Program-made: the position numbers and the translations under genes | Assembly (NCBI GenBank): GCA_025266875.1 | Contig: JALLLT010000040.1 | Location: 339,039 to 403,038, forward strand | Source of the DNA: Fennellomyces sp. T-0311 | Taxonomy: Eukaryota; Mucoromycota; Mucoromycetes; Mucorales; Lichtheimiaceae | Direction of reading: 5' to 3' | DNA length: 64,000 nucleotides | The notes under the pieces: generated by a model | What the model was told of the DNA's origin: nothing | The model's input: the letters and a program-made list of their open reading frames with translations, nothing else | The model's database searches: none | Shown here: piece after piece, positions 44,002-56,462 of the stretch | Layout of the letters: every line of letters starts with the position of its first letter | How positions within the stretch are numbered: the stretch's first letter is position 1

Positions 44002-44545
44002 ATGCGCTCATTATCTCTTTTAATCATTACGCTCTCTGCCTTGCCACACTACGCATACAGCTACTGTGTCTATAACAAGCACAGTGACGATACGTCATTA
44101 GATGTTCGACAATACTATGACCCTGCTCAATACACAAAGTAGGTATTATCTTCGTAAAGGGCATCCTTATTGCGGCTTACCTATAGAAATATAGCCCTTT
44201 CCACAAAGCTATTGATGCCGGTGGAAGTGAATGCTGCCCGTATAATGTCTATGACTGTAATCCGCTAGGGCATGGTCAACTTGACCCACTCAAACTCTGG
44301 GTATGTCCTACATAGTAGCTATTTTTATGCTAAACCCTGCCAAAATACTTCTGAATGTGTAGATTGCTCGTGTGAGTAATAAACAAGAGATCACTCGCTT
44401 TTCTGTTACACTTCCTTCAGGTGGTTACGTTATAGTAGATGGTGATAAAGTGCACCATACTGTAGCAGTTAAAAATCCGGACGGAACAAACTATCCAACA
44501 ATAATCGAATACGATGTGGATTTTTCCTTGTTAAACCAAGACTGA
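44002..44545 (+). CDS. Small secreted cysteine protein
   Basis: Three exons, 44002-44138, 44195-44300 and 44363-44545, give 141 residues. Residues 1-20 form a clean signal peptide (RSLSLLIITLSALPHYAYS). The mature protein has four cysteines in CVYNK and GGSECCPYNVYDC, then a beta-rich half (RFSVTLPSGGYVIVDGD, KVHHTVAVKN) ending NYPTIIEYDVDFSLL. The pattern of an early CVYNK and a later ECC-x5-C block followed by strands is, from memory, seen in families of uncharacterised small secreted proteins of mucoralean fungi. The role is unknown; it could be a wall, surface or effector-like protein. Intron 1 must use the acceptor at 44193-44194, since the nearer TAG at 44184-44186 breaks the frame. It has its own TATA box. 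Confidence 0.7.
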
Positions 44546-44951
44546 ACCAAGCGCGCACAAGATTGGAAGTTTGAATGAGGAAAGAACCAAAAGTCGAACA
44601 ACTCAGAGAACCTGCGCGATCGATCTCGACAAGCAAAGAGCATTGTGTTCAAGTATCATTTGAAATAAACCTACCTAAGTCAACATATAACTCCTATTAC
44701 TTATTATTGTGGCAAAAGCAAATTAAAGCTCGCAGAGCTCCACGTACGTACTGAACGCGGATCATTGACACCAAATGAGTAAAGTAATTTTTCATTATAT
44801 AGCAATGTGGTTACTAATCCCAATAAGAACGACCGTGTATATGTGTTTTACGATTGTCTTTGTGCCAATATTAATAGCATATTTAATTCTACATATTATG
44901 GGTTTTGACTTTTTTTTTCGATATACAGCACTGTCATCCCATTGATACAAA

Positions 44952-45368
44952 CTAACAGTCATCTGTCGTCATTTCCGATTTAACCAGACTTGTTGTACAA
45001 AATGCTCTAATTCTGGATTTACCTGCCGCCGGACGATTTTGTTCAAATAGTCTATTTGTATAAATGTCATATCCTGTTAACTTAGGCTCTGTATGACCTT
45101 CGGCCTCATTAACATTAGATGACAAGGCTATTATAGACTCGGCGATGGCATGAATCTTTGAATCACTAGACAAAAGTATTCGTGTTCCCCGTCCTGAGAC
45201 GTCATTATTTGTATAAATAGAGAGCAGTTTCTTGCAATAAAATATTATCTTATTTTTGGTCTTGTCATTGCAAGCCTTTTTTGATCGAGCTACACCACAA
45301 TAAATATAATGTCCTTCCTTTTCACACGCTCGCAATATTTCCTTCCCAATTTTTTTTCTATTTTTCAA
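44952..45368 (-). CDS. Possible small protein, 138 aa, overlapping a dispersed repeat
   Basis: An uninterrupted minus-strand frame with several cysteines (ILRACEKEG, YIYCGVARSKKACND, IIFYCKK) and a lysine-rich start. Its central part, ACNDKTKNKIIFYCKKLLSIY, has a translated counterpart in the repeat copy at 57191-57296 (ASNDETKNKIMFY, then a stop). That one copy is open and the other broken suggests a small coding family or an element-derived frame. There is no domain, no signal peptide, and no identified splice partner. Kept at low confidence. Confidence 0.3.
   Translation of the reverse strand: MKNRKKIGKEILRACEKEGHYIYCGVARSKKACNDKTKNKIIFYCKKLLSIYTNNDVSGRGTRILLSSDSKIHAIAESIIALSSNVNEAEGHTEPKLTGYDIYTNRLFEQNRPAAGKSRIRAFCTTSLVKSEMTTDDC
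45198..45305. repeat. Dispersed repeat, copy 1 (pair with 57191-57296)
   Basis: Over roughly 105 bp this matches 57191-57296 at something like four bases in five, including the word ATTATCTTATTTTTGGTCT followed by GTCAT. The copies are 12 kb apart in the same orientation. It may be an element fragment or a duplicated exon. Confidence 0.55.
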
Positions 45369-48300
45369 CCTCGCACGTCAAAGAGGCACGAGAGAAGGTT
45401 GTATCCCATGCCTTAGTACAAACAGATGAAAAAACGCTGTTATATCCTCCTTCAACCTTGAAGGTTGACAAGCAGATCGAGAAAATTAGTACTTAGCATG
45501 CATCAGAAAACGAGGACGATGTTCAAAGCCTATTTAACGTACCTTTGCCTTCAAACCACGCAGCGGAGAATAGCTCCTCAGATAACTACTCCATTGTTTT
45601 GCAATACAGTGCTCCCCCAATTTTTTTCCTAAGCGGATGAAACGCCAAAAACCGAGGAAAAAGCGAGGGAGGAAAAAGTGGGAATTCAGTGTATATGTAT
45701 AAATTCTCACCGCAATGCTAAGCCTTAGCGCGAGTACCAGAACAACAGCCGAAACCCCAGAAGGATCAGTTACGGTACTGACTTATGCCTGGAGCTCGAA
45801 TGGATAAATTAATTAACATTTTTTACAGCTAATCAATAGTATCGCAGCACACATACGGAAGAAGCGAATGGTCAACGTACAAGTACTAACGAACGTAGTC
45901 AAAGTCTGTCCAATGCACCCTCGCTGCTGAATGGACCAAGAATAGTCCTTCCCGGTAACTGTTCCATTAACTGCCATGTATATTTTCTAATGTCAAGAAA
46001 AAATGCTAGCACTGCCATTAGAGACAGATCACGACGCAATCACTGTTAAAAATCCTAGTGTAACATAATGTGATGGTACTATAAAATTATACAAAGTCTT
46101 GTAAAATCTTATGAAATCTGCTATTTTACAAGGAAAAATGTTTACAGTGAATGTCTATAAATGACAGCGATATAAATTGGTAAGGTTATGTATATTAAAT
46201 AACTATATAGCTGTAAGCTCACTGCCCGTACCGAGGTTGTCTTTTTGCGTGCATTTACAGCAAAATACACCTTCGTATTCGAAACGCCATTCTCCGAATC
46301 TTCCCGTTCTTTATCACGAAAGATATGGTCCAGCCGTGTATCAGGATAAACGTCGCCTGCTAGCCCAAGAGAGTCATTACATATAACTAGCAGCGTTGTA
46401 TCCGTAATGATTAGAAGTAGGCGAGGAAATTAACACGTGCTTTGTGAATAGAGAATGTATGTAATTCTGTTGCACTTAAAACTCAACGATGAGTTCTGTC
46501 ACAATTATTGTGAAAGGGTACAATTAGTGCATGACATAAATAGTTAACTAATACACCTACAGCTACTTCGCCAATTCAACTTCCTTTTTGTTTTACAAAA
46601 GTATTTGGTACTACGCACACTGAAGTTGAAGATTACCAGTAAGACGTCTTATTAAAGTTTGCACTCTAAACTACGCGGTAATCGACATTTAGCGTTACTC
46701 CGTTTTTTCGTTATCCAAAACTATAGATTTGAAGGGTATTCCTCGAAAAAAAAAGAAATGTTATATGTTATATACGATCGTCATATGTTGGCTAAGTGTC
46801 AAAAGCAAAAAAAAAAGCTCTGTGAAGGGCCGTCTTATTATCAGATGTGAAAAACGTATTACTATATACGGTGATAAAAAGAAAGAAGTTCGCGTTTCCC
46901 TTTATAGAGTACATTAGTCCTTGTACAGCATCGACTGTCATGCAACTCTGAATTAGGATAGACCAGGAAACAACAGCCCAGAAAGAGATGTTCGATTTTC
47001 GACGTGGGAAATCGCAGATGCGATACTTTCCCTCAACGTGTTAAGTCTTCCAAGTGAAAATCAGAACGATGAGAGCATGGTTACGTATTCTTTGCTAGTA
47101 GAATGAATATGGGTAATCCTCAAATATTTTGAGCGGACAAGCTGATGAATAGGCAAATAATCACAAGACGAATACAACATGTGTCCTGAATTTAAAATTG
47201 TCAGTTCAAACGGTTGTGTACGTACAGTCACACTCAAAGCAAATAATCTCTATCAATGCAGGATAATCAAAAAGGTAAGCATCAATGATTTTTTTTACGA
47301 AACGTGTTGCCAATGATTGGTAATAATCGCCGGTCAGAACAAGTTTAAGTGCATTGTTGATGCAGCCGCAAGAGGTTCATTCCGCATCCGTTTCCTTTTC
47401 TGGTTCGACAAAGACACGATTACCTAAAGTTTGCTGCGCGAGCCAAAAAGCGTAACTGATATACTTTTACTCTAAAGTGATCTCTTCTCACGGGGAGTAA
47501 AGTCGTTATATTTATGGAGTCATATAGATATGAGGCAATCATTGGTACAGTGGAACTCGAATGCAGCAAACACTTATACATATTTATCTCTTAAAGGTTC
47601 CTTAATGTTTTGCCATATCAGTTGGCCGATGATCTCTACTATGGCGTTGATATTAAATAAATAGTATGCTTTTACAATATCACAAGTACACGAACAGTGG
47701 CTAACCGACCAGTACATCGAGTGATGCATATCAAACAACGATGATGGTTAGTCCCGTTATTTGGCATCTGTCTTACAGGCAACGACAAAGGTTGACCTAC
47801 ATCACCCCTTAACGCTATAAAATTACGCGGTGTACTACTGCCACTTCTGGAACAAGCGTGCTTGCTTACCACGTTTCCTGTTTTCTCCTTCGTGTTTTAA
47901 TGAAAACAAATCGTAGTAAAATTAGAAATCAGCTAAGCGAATTACTAACATTTACCGTCAGCAAGGACGCACAAAATAGAATGAACGGACATATACCATC
48001 GATAAGGGCGCAAAAAAGAGGTATCCGTCTCAATGTTTAATATCGTGTGCATGGTGGAGACTTAATTAACGAAAGAGGCAGGGAGCCTTACAACGACGTT
48101 TATTTTTAAGAAAAAAGAGAGCCGAATATACATTTATTTATCCTCACTGCCTGGCTCTCCTTGATACTTTGTCATACATTTGCATTACTTACTTTGGAAG
48201 GGACAATTGTAGATATACTTTTAATAGTCGTTTGGCTACTGAGCCCTACGTTAATCTTTACGCCTTGCTTACATTTATAGCTCGCACGGTGTTCGAATAC

Positions 48301-48963
48301 GTTTATAATATCCCGCATTTCAGAAACTATTTTATACAATGTGTACCAAAGCATCTTTTTTTACCCGAGAAAAAAATGTAGCCAACTGACCTAACCAAAT
48401 TTGCCTTTGTGGTTTTGATCACAAAGAGATAACAAATCTTTACGCGCGTTGGTGACAACACGATCGTTACCGCTTGGTGTTACCATGACTCCGTGTAGTA
48501 CTTTTTTTTATCCGTACCACTTTCACAGGTTTACAAAAAAAACCTTGTATTTATCAAAGAGTTTTCTGTAAAAGATTGCAATTACAGGAAGGGCGTTTTC
48601 GTCAAGTGTCGTTCAAAAGGCAACGACTAATTGTCTGTGACACCAGTAATCTTGTTCTAAAGATGCAGGAACTCGGACCCAGTACGGGCGAAATAAAAAA
48701 AAGCCACACTTATGGAGGGGTCAAAACTATTTTAAAAAATAAAATATATCTATTTTCTTTTCCAAAACTGTTTTTGTATAAAATAACACATGTTTCTTTC
48801 ATTTCTCTGCATAACGTCATGGTAAAGACTTTTTATATTACGCTTGTCATTGTGACACGAACGTCATGGATGGTGTTTACCTTATCTTAAAATGGAATCC
48901 AAGCCAAAAATATCTTGTCTCTCTCGCCACAGTTCACATGAGCAAAAAAAAACGCTTGTTGTA

Positions 48964-48971
48964 TATAAATA
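48964..48971 (+). promoter_or_regulatory. TATA box of the secreted protein at 49030
   Basis: TATAAATA stands 59-66 bp upstream of the ATG at 49030, a normal distance for a fungal TATA-dependent promoter. Confidence 0.5.
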
Positions 48972-49029
48972 CATCTCAGGTTTTCGAATAGGTGTTTTCT
49001 TCGCTTCTTTTTTTCGCCATAATTCAGAG

Positions 49030-49560
49030 ATGTTGCGGACAATAGTTGTTTTGTTGTTAGCATTCCTCTTGATAAGTACGACGACGACGGCCTATGAAGA
49101 CGAACATCTTTCACATCATGCGACCGCGGCTAAGAGCCTTAGGCGGCGACCTCGTCAATTTCGGATGGAAATCTATTCGCGTCCTTATCATAAAGGCATC
49201 GTTCAACATGTCGGAACAAGTAATGGAGCCTCTACGCCATGCTGGAATTTGCAATCGAAGCATGTAGGGTCCTTTGAAGTGAATGATCCTATGGTCAGGA
49301 TATCTTTCTATCGCGTAAGTTTTTTTTTTTTTTTATATATTTTTCGCCTCTTTTTTTTTTTGCAATCATCTCATTCTATATATAAACAGTCAACGGATTG
49401 CCTTGGTGCTCCAACCCAAGTATTCGCTGGCTCTCTTGACCAAAGAAGACATAACAATGTGCTCCTACGTGCTCGATCTGTTTCCATTGTAAAACTACGA
49501 CCCATCCTATTATCCGAAACTATTTCAACTTCTAAGACAACTATTTCAAAACGAAACTAA
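49030..49560 (+). CDS. Small secreted protein, crystallin-like pattern
   Basis: Two exons, 49030-49314 and 49390-49560, give 151 residues. A signal peptide covers residues 1-22 (RTIVVLLLAFLLISTTTTA). A basic KSLRRRPRQ follows, which may be a propeptide cleavage site. The mature core reads FRMEIYSRPYHKGIVQHV, then STPCWNL, HVGSFEVND, VRISFYRSTDCLG, and LLRARSVSIVKL. Alternating strands with an aromatic-containing first hairpin, one cysteine near the middle and another after a FYRS strand recall beta/gamma-crystallin-like secreted proteins of fungi; this is pattern matching only. It ends in a Ser/Thr-rich tail. The intron carries long T runs before its acceptor. TATA-driven and isolated in an AT-rich island. 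Confidence 0.65.
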   Translation: MLRTIVVLLLAFLLISTTTTAYEDEHLSHHATAAKSLRRRPRQFRMEIYSRPYHKGIVQHVGTSNGASTPCWNLQSKHVGSFEVNDPMVRISFYRVSFFFFLYIFRLFFFLQSSHSIYKQSTDCLGAPTQVFAGSLDQRRHNNVLLRARSVSIVKLRPILLSETISTSKTTISKRN

Positions 49561-50756
49561 GGTTATATATGTAAATAACTTTATATATATATATTGTATA
49601 TGCCAATAAAAGCACTACTTCTTTGTACATACTGTACATTTTTATTGTAGAGTTTGTGGCCAGTTTATTTTTTTATCGGATCGGGGACCCAGCCTCATGC
49701 TAAGCCGACATGATAAGCGATGACACTCGGCGCAGCTGTGCCCTGGATTTTATTTACCTAAGATGCTTCGGGCTGTGGCTGTCCACTTATACAAAAACCG
49801 GGATTTTTCGTTCGCACTGACTGAAAAGGATACATGGCATAAATTCGGACTTGTTCACACGTTCCTTGGCATTTTTTGGAAACGATGCCTTTACAAGTCA
49901 GGTTGCTTCTTTTTTTAATCCTTCAACGATTACAAGCCTTTTTTTTAAATACAAATAAGTGCAAACATATGTCAAAGTAAATGAATATGTGATACCACTG
50001 GCTTTTTTGGCGTGAAATATAATAAATCCCCGAATGTGGAGTACACTGTAATGTATATCTTTTATCAGATTGTGTGTCCCTGGAGAGATGCTTCTTCGCC
50101 TTGGTGCCCATAGCTTGGGTTGCACAGAGCAAAAACGCGGCCAAACCCTTCAAAATTAAGGTTACACAAGATTGGGTTCTCGTAAGCACGACAACACAAT
50201 GCAAAGGGCGCCGTTTCCATGGCAATAGCAGGAAGGAAGATGAAACGCAGTGTAGCAAACTAAATTGATATATCCCACTAGCTAGTATGGCAATTATTGT
50301 CACGATAAAGCCTTGCTTATTACTTTCCCCTTGAACAAGGGAGCGGGCATTAGAGCACGAAGGCGCAAAAAGTATAACGCGCGGAGAGCGGCGCCAAACC
50401 ATCCCATCTTAATCAAGTGATGCAGTGTTCAGATGTTTTGCGCAAGATACTATCTCCTTTGCTTTTGTTAAAGATGGCATATCGGCGGCTAATTTAACGG
50501 CCAAAAGCAAACAATAGCCATATTTGAGCACATTAACAACGCATTAGACTTGGGAACTATGTGATGATAGCAAAACAATTAGTCACGTGTGGAACCAATT
50601 GTGCAGCTTTTTCGCCACCATAAGTCTTTCGGAGTTCGGGGGCAATGGGCATCGCTTTTCTCCTGGGATCTCGAAACGTGCCGATCTTGTTCTCTCTACC
50701 CTTTCTTTGTTTGCTGGGCGACGCATGAATTGACTTACAGATCTGTCATTGTGTCC
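49561..50756. other. Intergenic; no certain gene, formin promoter at the end
   Basis: About 1.2 kb. A plus-strand 64-codon frame at 50074-50268 starts MSLERCFFALVPIAWVAQ and then SKNAAKPFKIKVTQDW; it could be a tiny secreted peptide but has no support beyond a hydrophobic start. The overlapping minus-strand frame is longer yet compositionally random. The last 300 bp must hold the formin promoter. Confidence 0.4.
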
Positions 50757-53700
50757 ATGGATCTGTTTTCCAACGTTAGCGGAAAGCGGCGCTTGAAGAG
50801 TAATGCTCGTCTGCATTACAGTTCCAGACGGAACTCAATTGTTTCACCTGTCGTCGTGTCAACCAAACCAGGCGATGCGCAGCTCCATCATGACGAGAAT
50901 GAAATCAGCAACAATGATCGGCAAAAAGAAATCTTATTGTCTTCTGCGCAACCCTTGTGCAGCAATTCAGGGGATCAACGGTCTCCTGCGGGAAGGCCAC
51001 AAAAACGAGCAACACACTACACCAGCTTCCTTGCCAAACGTGCAGCTCCTGTGCTGACTCGCTCCTACAACTCGATGCCGTGTATACCCCACCGTGAGCA
51101 ATGGGCCACGTTACCTGGTAAAGCTGTCTATATATATATCTATTTTCGATTGTGGAGCTAATAAGTGTAACCCCAGATTTTGATTGTGAGAGCCATAGCT
51201 TGGGAGCATTGGACAGCCCTCGGCCACTAGATGATTTTGTTCACCCGCATGCTCCTGACGCAAGTGGATCGTGTGATCAGGAAATTGAACAGCTGTTTCA
51301 AGAAGTGGCTGTATGTTGAGATGGCATGCTTTTTTTTTAAGAACTTTGTTAACGTTTGCTTTCTCGTTAGACGCGGCTTGATTTGAATTTGGCTGACGGA
51401 GATTTGAACGACCTGTCGCTGGACAAGAAGCAGTGGATTCTGCATAACGAAGATCAGCTGACGAAGCAGCTCGGCTCCGTTGTCAACAACAAGGCTAAAC
51501 AAAATCTCAGTCGTGCGAGATCTTCGCGCAATCTCAATAACAGCAATAACCCCACTCCCAAACAGGGTAACCCAAAGCATGTCACCTCCACAAAAGACCA
51601 GCCCGCACCAGCATCCCCCTCCTTCTCAAAGTCTTACATCAAGCCATTCCTGCGAAGCGACAAGAAAATAGAGCGTCTGTCGCTTGTGAAGGACTTGGTC
51701 GGCTTGTTGGAAAGTAAACCGGTCAGGTAACTTTTTGATTGCAGCATATGCGTTCTTAGTACTTACGCTTGGGCGATTAGCTGGATCAAAAAGTTCATTG
51801 ATGATGATGGCATGCGCTTGATTGCTAGCGAGTTGGCTAGACTGCATAAGAAGGCAGACAGGTGTGTTCTTCTTTTCACCTTCCTTTATTCTATATGGGG
51901 TTGCAGGCCATGCTAACTAACTGCTCTAAAAAAGGAAACACAAGGACTTTCTGATCGAATTAGAATTGATCAAATGCCTCAAGAGCTTGATCAACAACGT
52001 TGTAAGTACACATATGCGCCTTATGTCTAGCCTCGTCGATCAACTTAGCGCAACGATCACATAGCATGGTATCCAAGAAGTCTTGAAAGAGTCTCGATAC
52101 ATCGATCAGATCACCTTGTCGTTGCTTTCACCTTATGTACCTGTTCGCCAGCTGGCGTGCGATACCCTCACATTCTTGTGCTATTGCGACATTCCCAACG
52201 GTCACTCAATGGTTCTGCGCGGGATGGAGCTGCTCAAGAAGCATGCCGATGGCCAAGGAAGATTCGATGCGTGGTTGAACCCATTAGAAAAGGTGCTGGA
52301 TGCTCGGGGCATGATGGGATCGATGGTTGGTGCAAGCAAGGATTTTCTCAAATACACTGGCATTTCCGAAAACCCAGAAGAGCATCTAATTGAATATGGG
52401 GTAAATTTCATCCTATTGGTGCAGCCAATTGTTTACTTACCTACTTTTTAGCTTGCAAATATGCTGCTTATCAATGCACTCGTGGATTCGGAAGCAGTGG
52501 ATGATTTGGATGTGCGCGTTGCCCTGCGCAACCAGTTGTACCAGGCTAATCTTACCCGTATCCTTGGCAAACTGGCCCCACTTGACAGCGAACTTTTGCA
52601 ACGGAAAATGGATGAGTTCCGTGAATTGGAAGAACACGATGCGGCATTGATTTACGGCGATATGGTGTTGAACGATGTATTGGATCCGCCCGAGATTCTC
52701 GACAACATCCTTTCTACTGTTACTGGAACCGAGTCGTACGATCTTGTTCGGAGTATCATGCAACATTTGATGCTTGTCGCTGGTGATGAAAACCACAGGT
52801 TTGTGAACAAGTACTTCGTTCATCTGTGATTCTCTGACACTGCTCGAAATGTTAGAGATAAAATTTATCGCGCTCTTGAAGCAATTGTTAGTCGAATCGT
52901 CTTGCAACAAAGCGATGATATTGATCAGTATGATTACGACACACCGTACGGCTACACCGTCGATGCACTTATCTCCAAATTCGCCGAGGAGAACGAATTC
53001 GACCAGGCGCTTAGCGACGTAGACCAGCTGGCACCACTTGATAACTTGACAGCATCTGATTCAGCAGGGACTAGCGAAACTGGTAGGTTATTACCAAGTT
53101 TATTAGAAGCCAAGCTTAGTTGTGTATTAGAACCAGAAGATCTCAAGGCTAGAGTGACCTATCTTGAACGAACGGTACATGTTGCGGATCAAGCAAACAA
53201 TCTACTTCAACAGCAACTCAATGACCTGGAATTGGAATATCAACAAACTGTCGAAGTGATGGATGCTCAGAACCGTAGACTTTACGATGCATTGCGACAA
53301 ATGAACGAATATGGTGCACCTCTCGATAAACGTCGTGCCCATCGCAGCAGTCGAAAGCTACATCGTGGTGATACCGACTCTGACATCAAAACATGGGAAG
53401 CACAAACAACGAGACAAAAGCTGCAAACGGTAATCAACCCGTCGTGGAGCTCCACAATCATGTTTCTGACGAAATGATATATAGCAGGCTGAGGAGAAGT
53501 CACCACAGGAGGAAAGTAGCCCATTCAAGCAATCCTTCCGTTCAAAATTAGGCTCTCGAGTCACATCATTTGTTAAGCGATCCAGTCAACAGGATAACTT
53601 TTTACGCAAAATGATGGATCACTTGTCGGATGATTCACACTCGTCACCGACTACAGTGGTTGAGGATTCATGCAGCATTACGAGCAAAAGATCTAAACGA

Positions 53701-56114
53701 GCCAGTAGCATCTTTTCATCGTTTTCTGTAGCAATGAGCAGCACCGAAGATTTGCATGAAGAGACTGTGCCTGCTGAAGCGCCAAAAGATGAAGAACCTA
53801 ACAATGTTGCAAATGAGGTCACGGTCACTGTCGTGGCAGAGCCAGAGGAGATCAAGGAGTTGCCTCCTCCACCGCCACCACCGCCACCACCGGCTCCACC
53901 TGCCCCTCCACCTCCGGCCATTTCAATCACCCCAGGTTCTCCTCCTCCGCCACCACCCTTGCCAGCACCAACCACCTCGGCAGGTCATGGCAATCGTGCA
54001 GCACCCCCACCGCCACTTATCATCAGCAATGTCGTACGGAAACCAAGCGCATTCCAACCAAAACGAAAGCTGAAGTTCGTCGAGTGGGAGAAAATGAATA
54101 CGCATCATATTGATACCACCATATGGAGTCAATTGGAAAAGAGTATCACCACGCCCAAGGAGAATACTGAGGCGTCTGTCGAGTTCCAACTTGCGCGTGC
54201 AGGCATTTTCGACGACATTGAAAAGATGTTTGAACAACGGCCTGCTATGGAATTAAAGGTCAAGAAGAACAAGGAACGAGTTCACGGTTTGGAGCCACGA
54301 AAAGCCTACAACTTGAGTAAGTGCATCAAACTATCTGAAGATGTATACGATTAAACGACTCTTTATAGATATCTTCATCACAAGTATTACTCGCAAAGTA
54401 CCGTTCAATGATATTGCGCCGCGAATCAAAGGGATGGATTCGTACTTTGACGATGAGCAGGTGTTGACCAACCTTATCAAATTTGCACCGACCGCTGAAG
54501 AAATGGGCAAACTGGCGCAATACGCAAAATCCGAATCAAAGCAAGAACGCCTCGAGTTGTCCGTACCAGATCAATTTTGCATCGAAATGATGGGCATCAA
54601 GCGATTCAAGGAACGGGCTGAGTGTATGCTTTTCCGTTCCACTTTCCGTGATCGCTATCATCAACTGCATAAGCAAATGACGGCTATTTTCGACGCTTCC
54701 TTGTCCATGAAGAATGCAAAGGCATTCAGAGACTTACTCCATTTGATATTGTTGCTGGGCAACTTTTTGAATGGCAATACGTACCGCGGTGGCGCGTTCG
54801 GCATCAGAATTGCTAGTATCAACAAGGTAAAAAAACGGTTTCTCTTTTGGAAGGTTTACCCCTCTTGTTAACTGGAAGCTTAGCTTGTCGATACGAAAGG
54901 AACGTCGAGCACAGTGACCTTTCTCCACTTTTTGGTTGAAACTGTTCAGGATAACTTTCCGGACATGCTGAACTTTTTAGAAGAGTTGGAGGAAAGTGGC
55001 GAGGCGTGCAAGGTCTCAAAGAACGATATGATCAATGAGTTCCGTAGTCTCGAGACTTCGCTGAACATGGTGGAGCAAGAGCTCAAGGAACATTATCCAG
55101 AGTCAGAGCTAGACGACAGCGATCGATTTGGACCGGTGATGCGCGCTTTCCATGAACAGGCTTCCAGTGAATTTAAACGATTATACCTTTTGCGCAACAA
55201 AATGAACGAATGGTATGACAAGGTTGTAAAGTTCTATGGCGAGGATCCAGTCAAAATGCATCCGGACGAATTTTTTGGTATCTTTAAAAAGTTCACATCC
55301 AGCTGGGAGGTATGTATCATCTTACTAGTTTGATTATGGGAATTTTTCACTGATATATGTTTATAGCGATGTGCGGTTGATGTGAGAACTGTCCGTCAAA
55401 AGAAAGAGCGACTCGAGAAGCAAAAGAAACGGGAACAAGAACGCCGTACACGTGCTCGTAGTGGATCTTCAGCACGTAAAGGCGTTGATATTAGTAGCTG
55501 TAAGCGTTCTCTTTGTATATATTTGTATGCGGAACCTAACTGCTGCTATAGATACTGGTGGCGAAAATGGGGAGAATGGTGCAATCATGGATGGCCTAAT
55601 GAAGAAACTGCGTATGGTCACGACTGGAGCCAACAAGGCAAGTCGACGACGCAATGAACAACGCAAACACAGACAACGTTCCAGCAGTCTAGTGAATGGT
55701 GTTCCACAATCTGATTCTGTGTCGCTGCGCGCACGAAAGATGCTTCAATCGATCCAGAGCGAAGATAGCACAAGCTTGCTTAGTCAAAGTCCCTCTGTGT
55801 TTGACTGGCAAGATGCACATAATCCTTATCAGACACCAACGGATTATGTGTTCCCAATGCAACCACCACCAACGCCTTCTTCACCGCTCAATCCTATGGC
55901 AGCAGCTGCTGCACGACGCAGGAGAACGTCAGCAGATCATACAACTCGCAGTTTCACGGCGCCTATGCTGCAGCCAGTGCCTCAGCTGCTAGCTAGCAGT
56001 CGCTCAACCTCAACGCGCATTGTTCGAACACGCAAGACAAGTAAACGACCACCACCATTCGATAGGTCATCACTCCCGCCGCGTGTTTGTGGTCGACGAT
56101 TCTCGACAAAATAA
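50757..56114 (+). CDS. Diaphanous-related formin (GBD-FH3-FH1-FH2-DAD)
   Basis: Thirteen exons (50757-51117, 51177-51310, 51371-51726, 51781-51861, 51935-52001, 52065-52400, 52452-52798, 52856-53429, 53488-54316, 54369-54826, 54884-55309, 55367-55499, 55552-56114) close to 1,554 residues. Formins nucleate and elongate unbranched actin for cables, rings and tip growth. A disordered N-terminus is followed by the Rho-binding/FH3 region at about 230-570 (SLVKDLVGLLESKPVSW, LCYCDIPNG). A coiled coil lies near 660-720. FH1 is a short proline tract (about 877-930: two runs, ten and six prolines, plus others) that binds profilin-actin. FH2 spans about 940-1325 with KFVEWEKMN, LHLILLLGNFLNGNTYRGGAFG and the lysine loop TKGTSSTVTFLHFLVE. 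A DAD follows at about 1373-1400 (MDGLMKKLRM then ASRRRNEQRK), the autoinhibitory tail opened by Rho-GTP. It most resembles Bni1/SepA-type formins. The ATG at 50757 is the first with sensible sequence after it. Confidence 0.93.
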
Positions 56115-56351
56115 TGTATTGAAATACCCACTTTTCTTACTTTTTTACTTACAGCTTAGACACCTAAAAACCCACAAAAAACGCATACCTCATATTACAC
56201 CATTTATAGCATTTCCGTTTATATATTAGATACATACTCTTTCAATTATTACCTACCTAAATATATATTATTCTTTTTGTCTCTTGTAACAGCTGTTCAG
56301 GTGATTAAACTTTTATTATTAGTGCTTACGAGCCTTAATCCATTACGCACA

Positions 56352-56462
56352 TCCGGGGTTGAGCCCCTCCGCTACGCTTCGTGTCAACACCTTCGTGCTC
56401 CATTTCCAGCGGCTCGTTGGGGGCCTGCCCCCAAACCCCCGGCGGGGAGACCTCTGCACCCC
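56352..56462. repeat. GC-rich hairpin island in AT-rich DNA
   Basis: A sharply GC-rich block in otherwise AT-rich flank. It holds TTGGGGGCCTGCCCCCAA (56417-56434), a perfect 8-bp stem with a CT loop, a GGGG-TTGA-GCCCC stem just upstream and CCCCCGGCGGGG just after. Compositional jump and stacked hairpins suggest an inserted small element or structured RNA end. Confidence 0.5.

Larger units (their letters stand above)
44546..48963. other. Sparse AT-rich island with repeat copies; no certain gene
   Basis: About 4.4 kb. The contents I can point to are the minus-strand frame at 44952-45368, the repeat copy at 45198-45305, a plus-strand frame at 45281-45493 with VKEAREKVVSHALVQTDEKT (similar to the TQTE exon of the C2H2 family) and a 10-bp hairpin, CTTGTAAAAT at 46098-46107 with ATTTTACAAG at 46123-46132. 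Other short frames look like chance. Confidence 0.45.

Noticed and set aside
44139..44186. Acceptor at 44185-44186 for intron 1 of the secreted protein
   Set aside because: It shifts the frame out of the cysteine-rich block and leads to an early stop. The acceptor 8 bp further on closes the frame.
49923..50402. 159-codon minus frame with a hydrophobic middle
   Set aside because: No conserved pattern, and the overlapping plus frame is equally open. Neither has a promoter or splice evidence.
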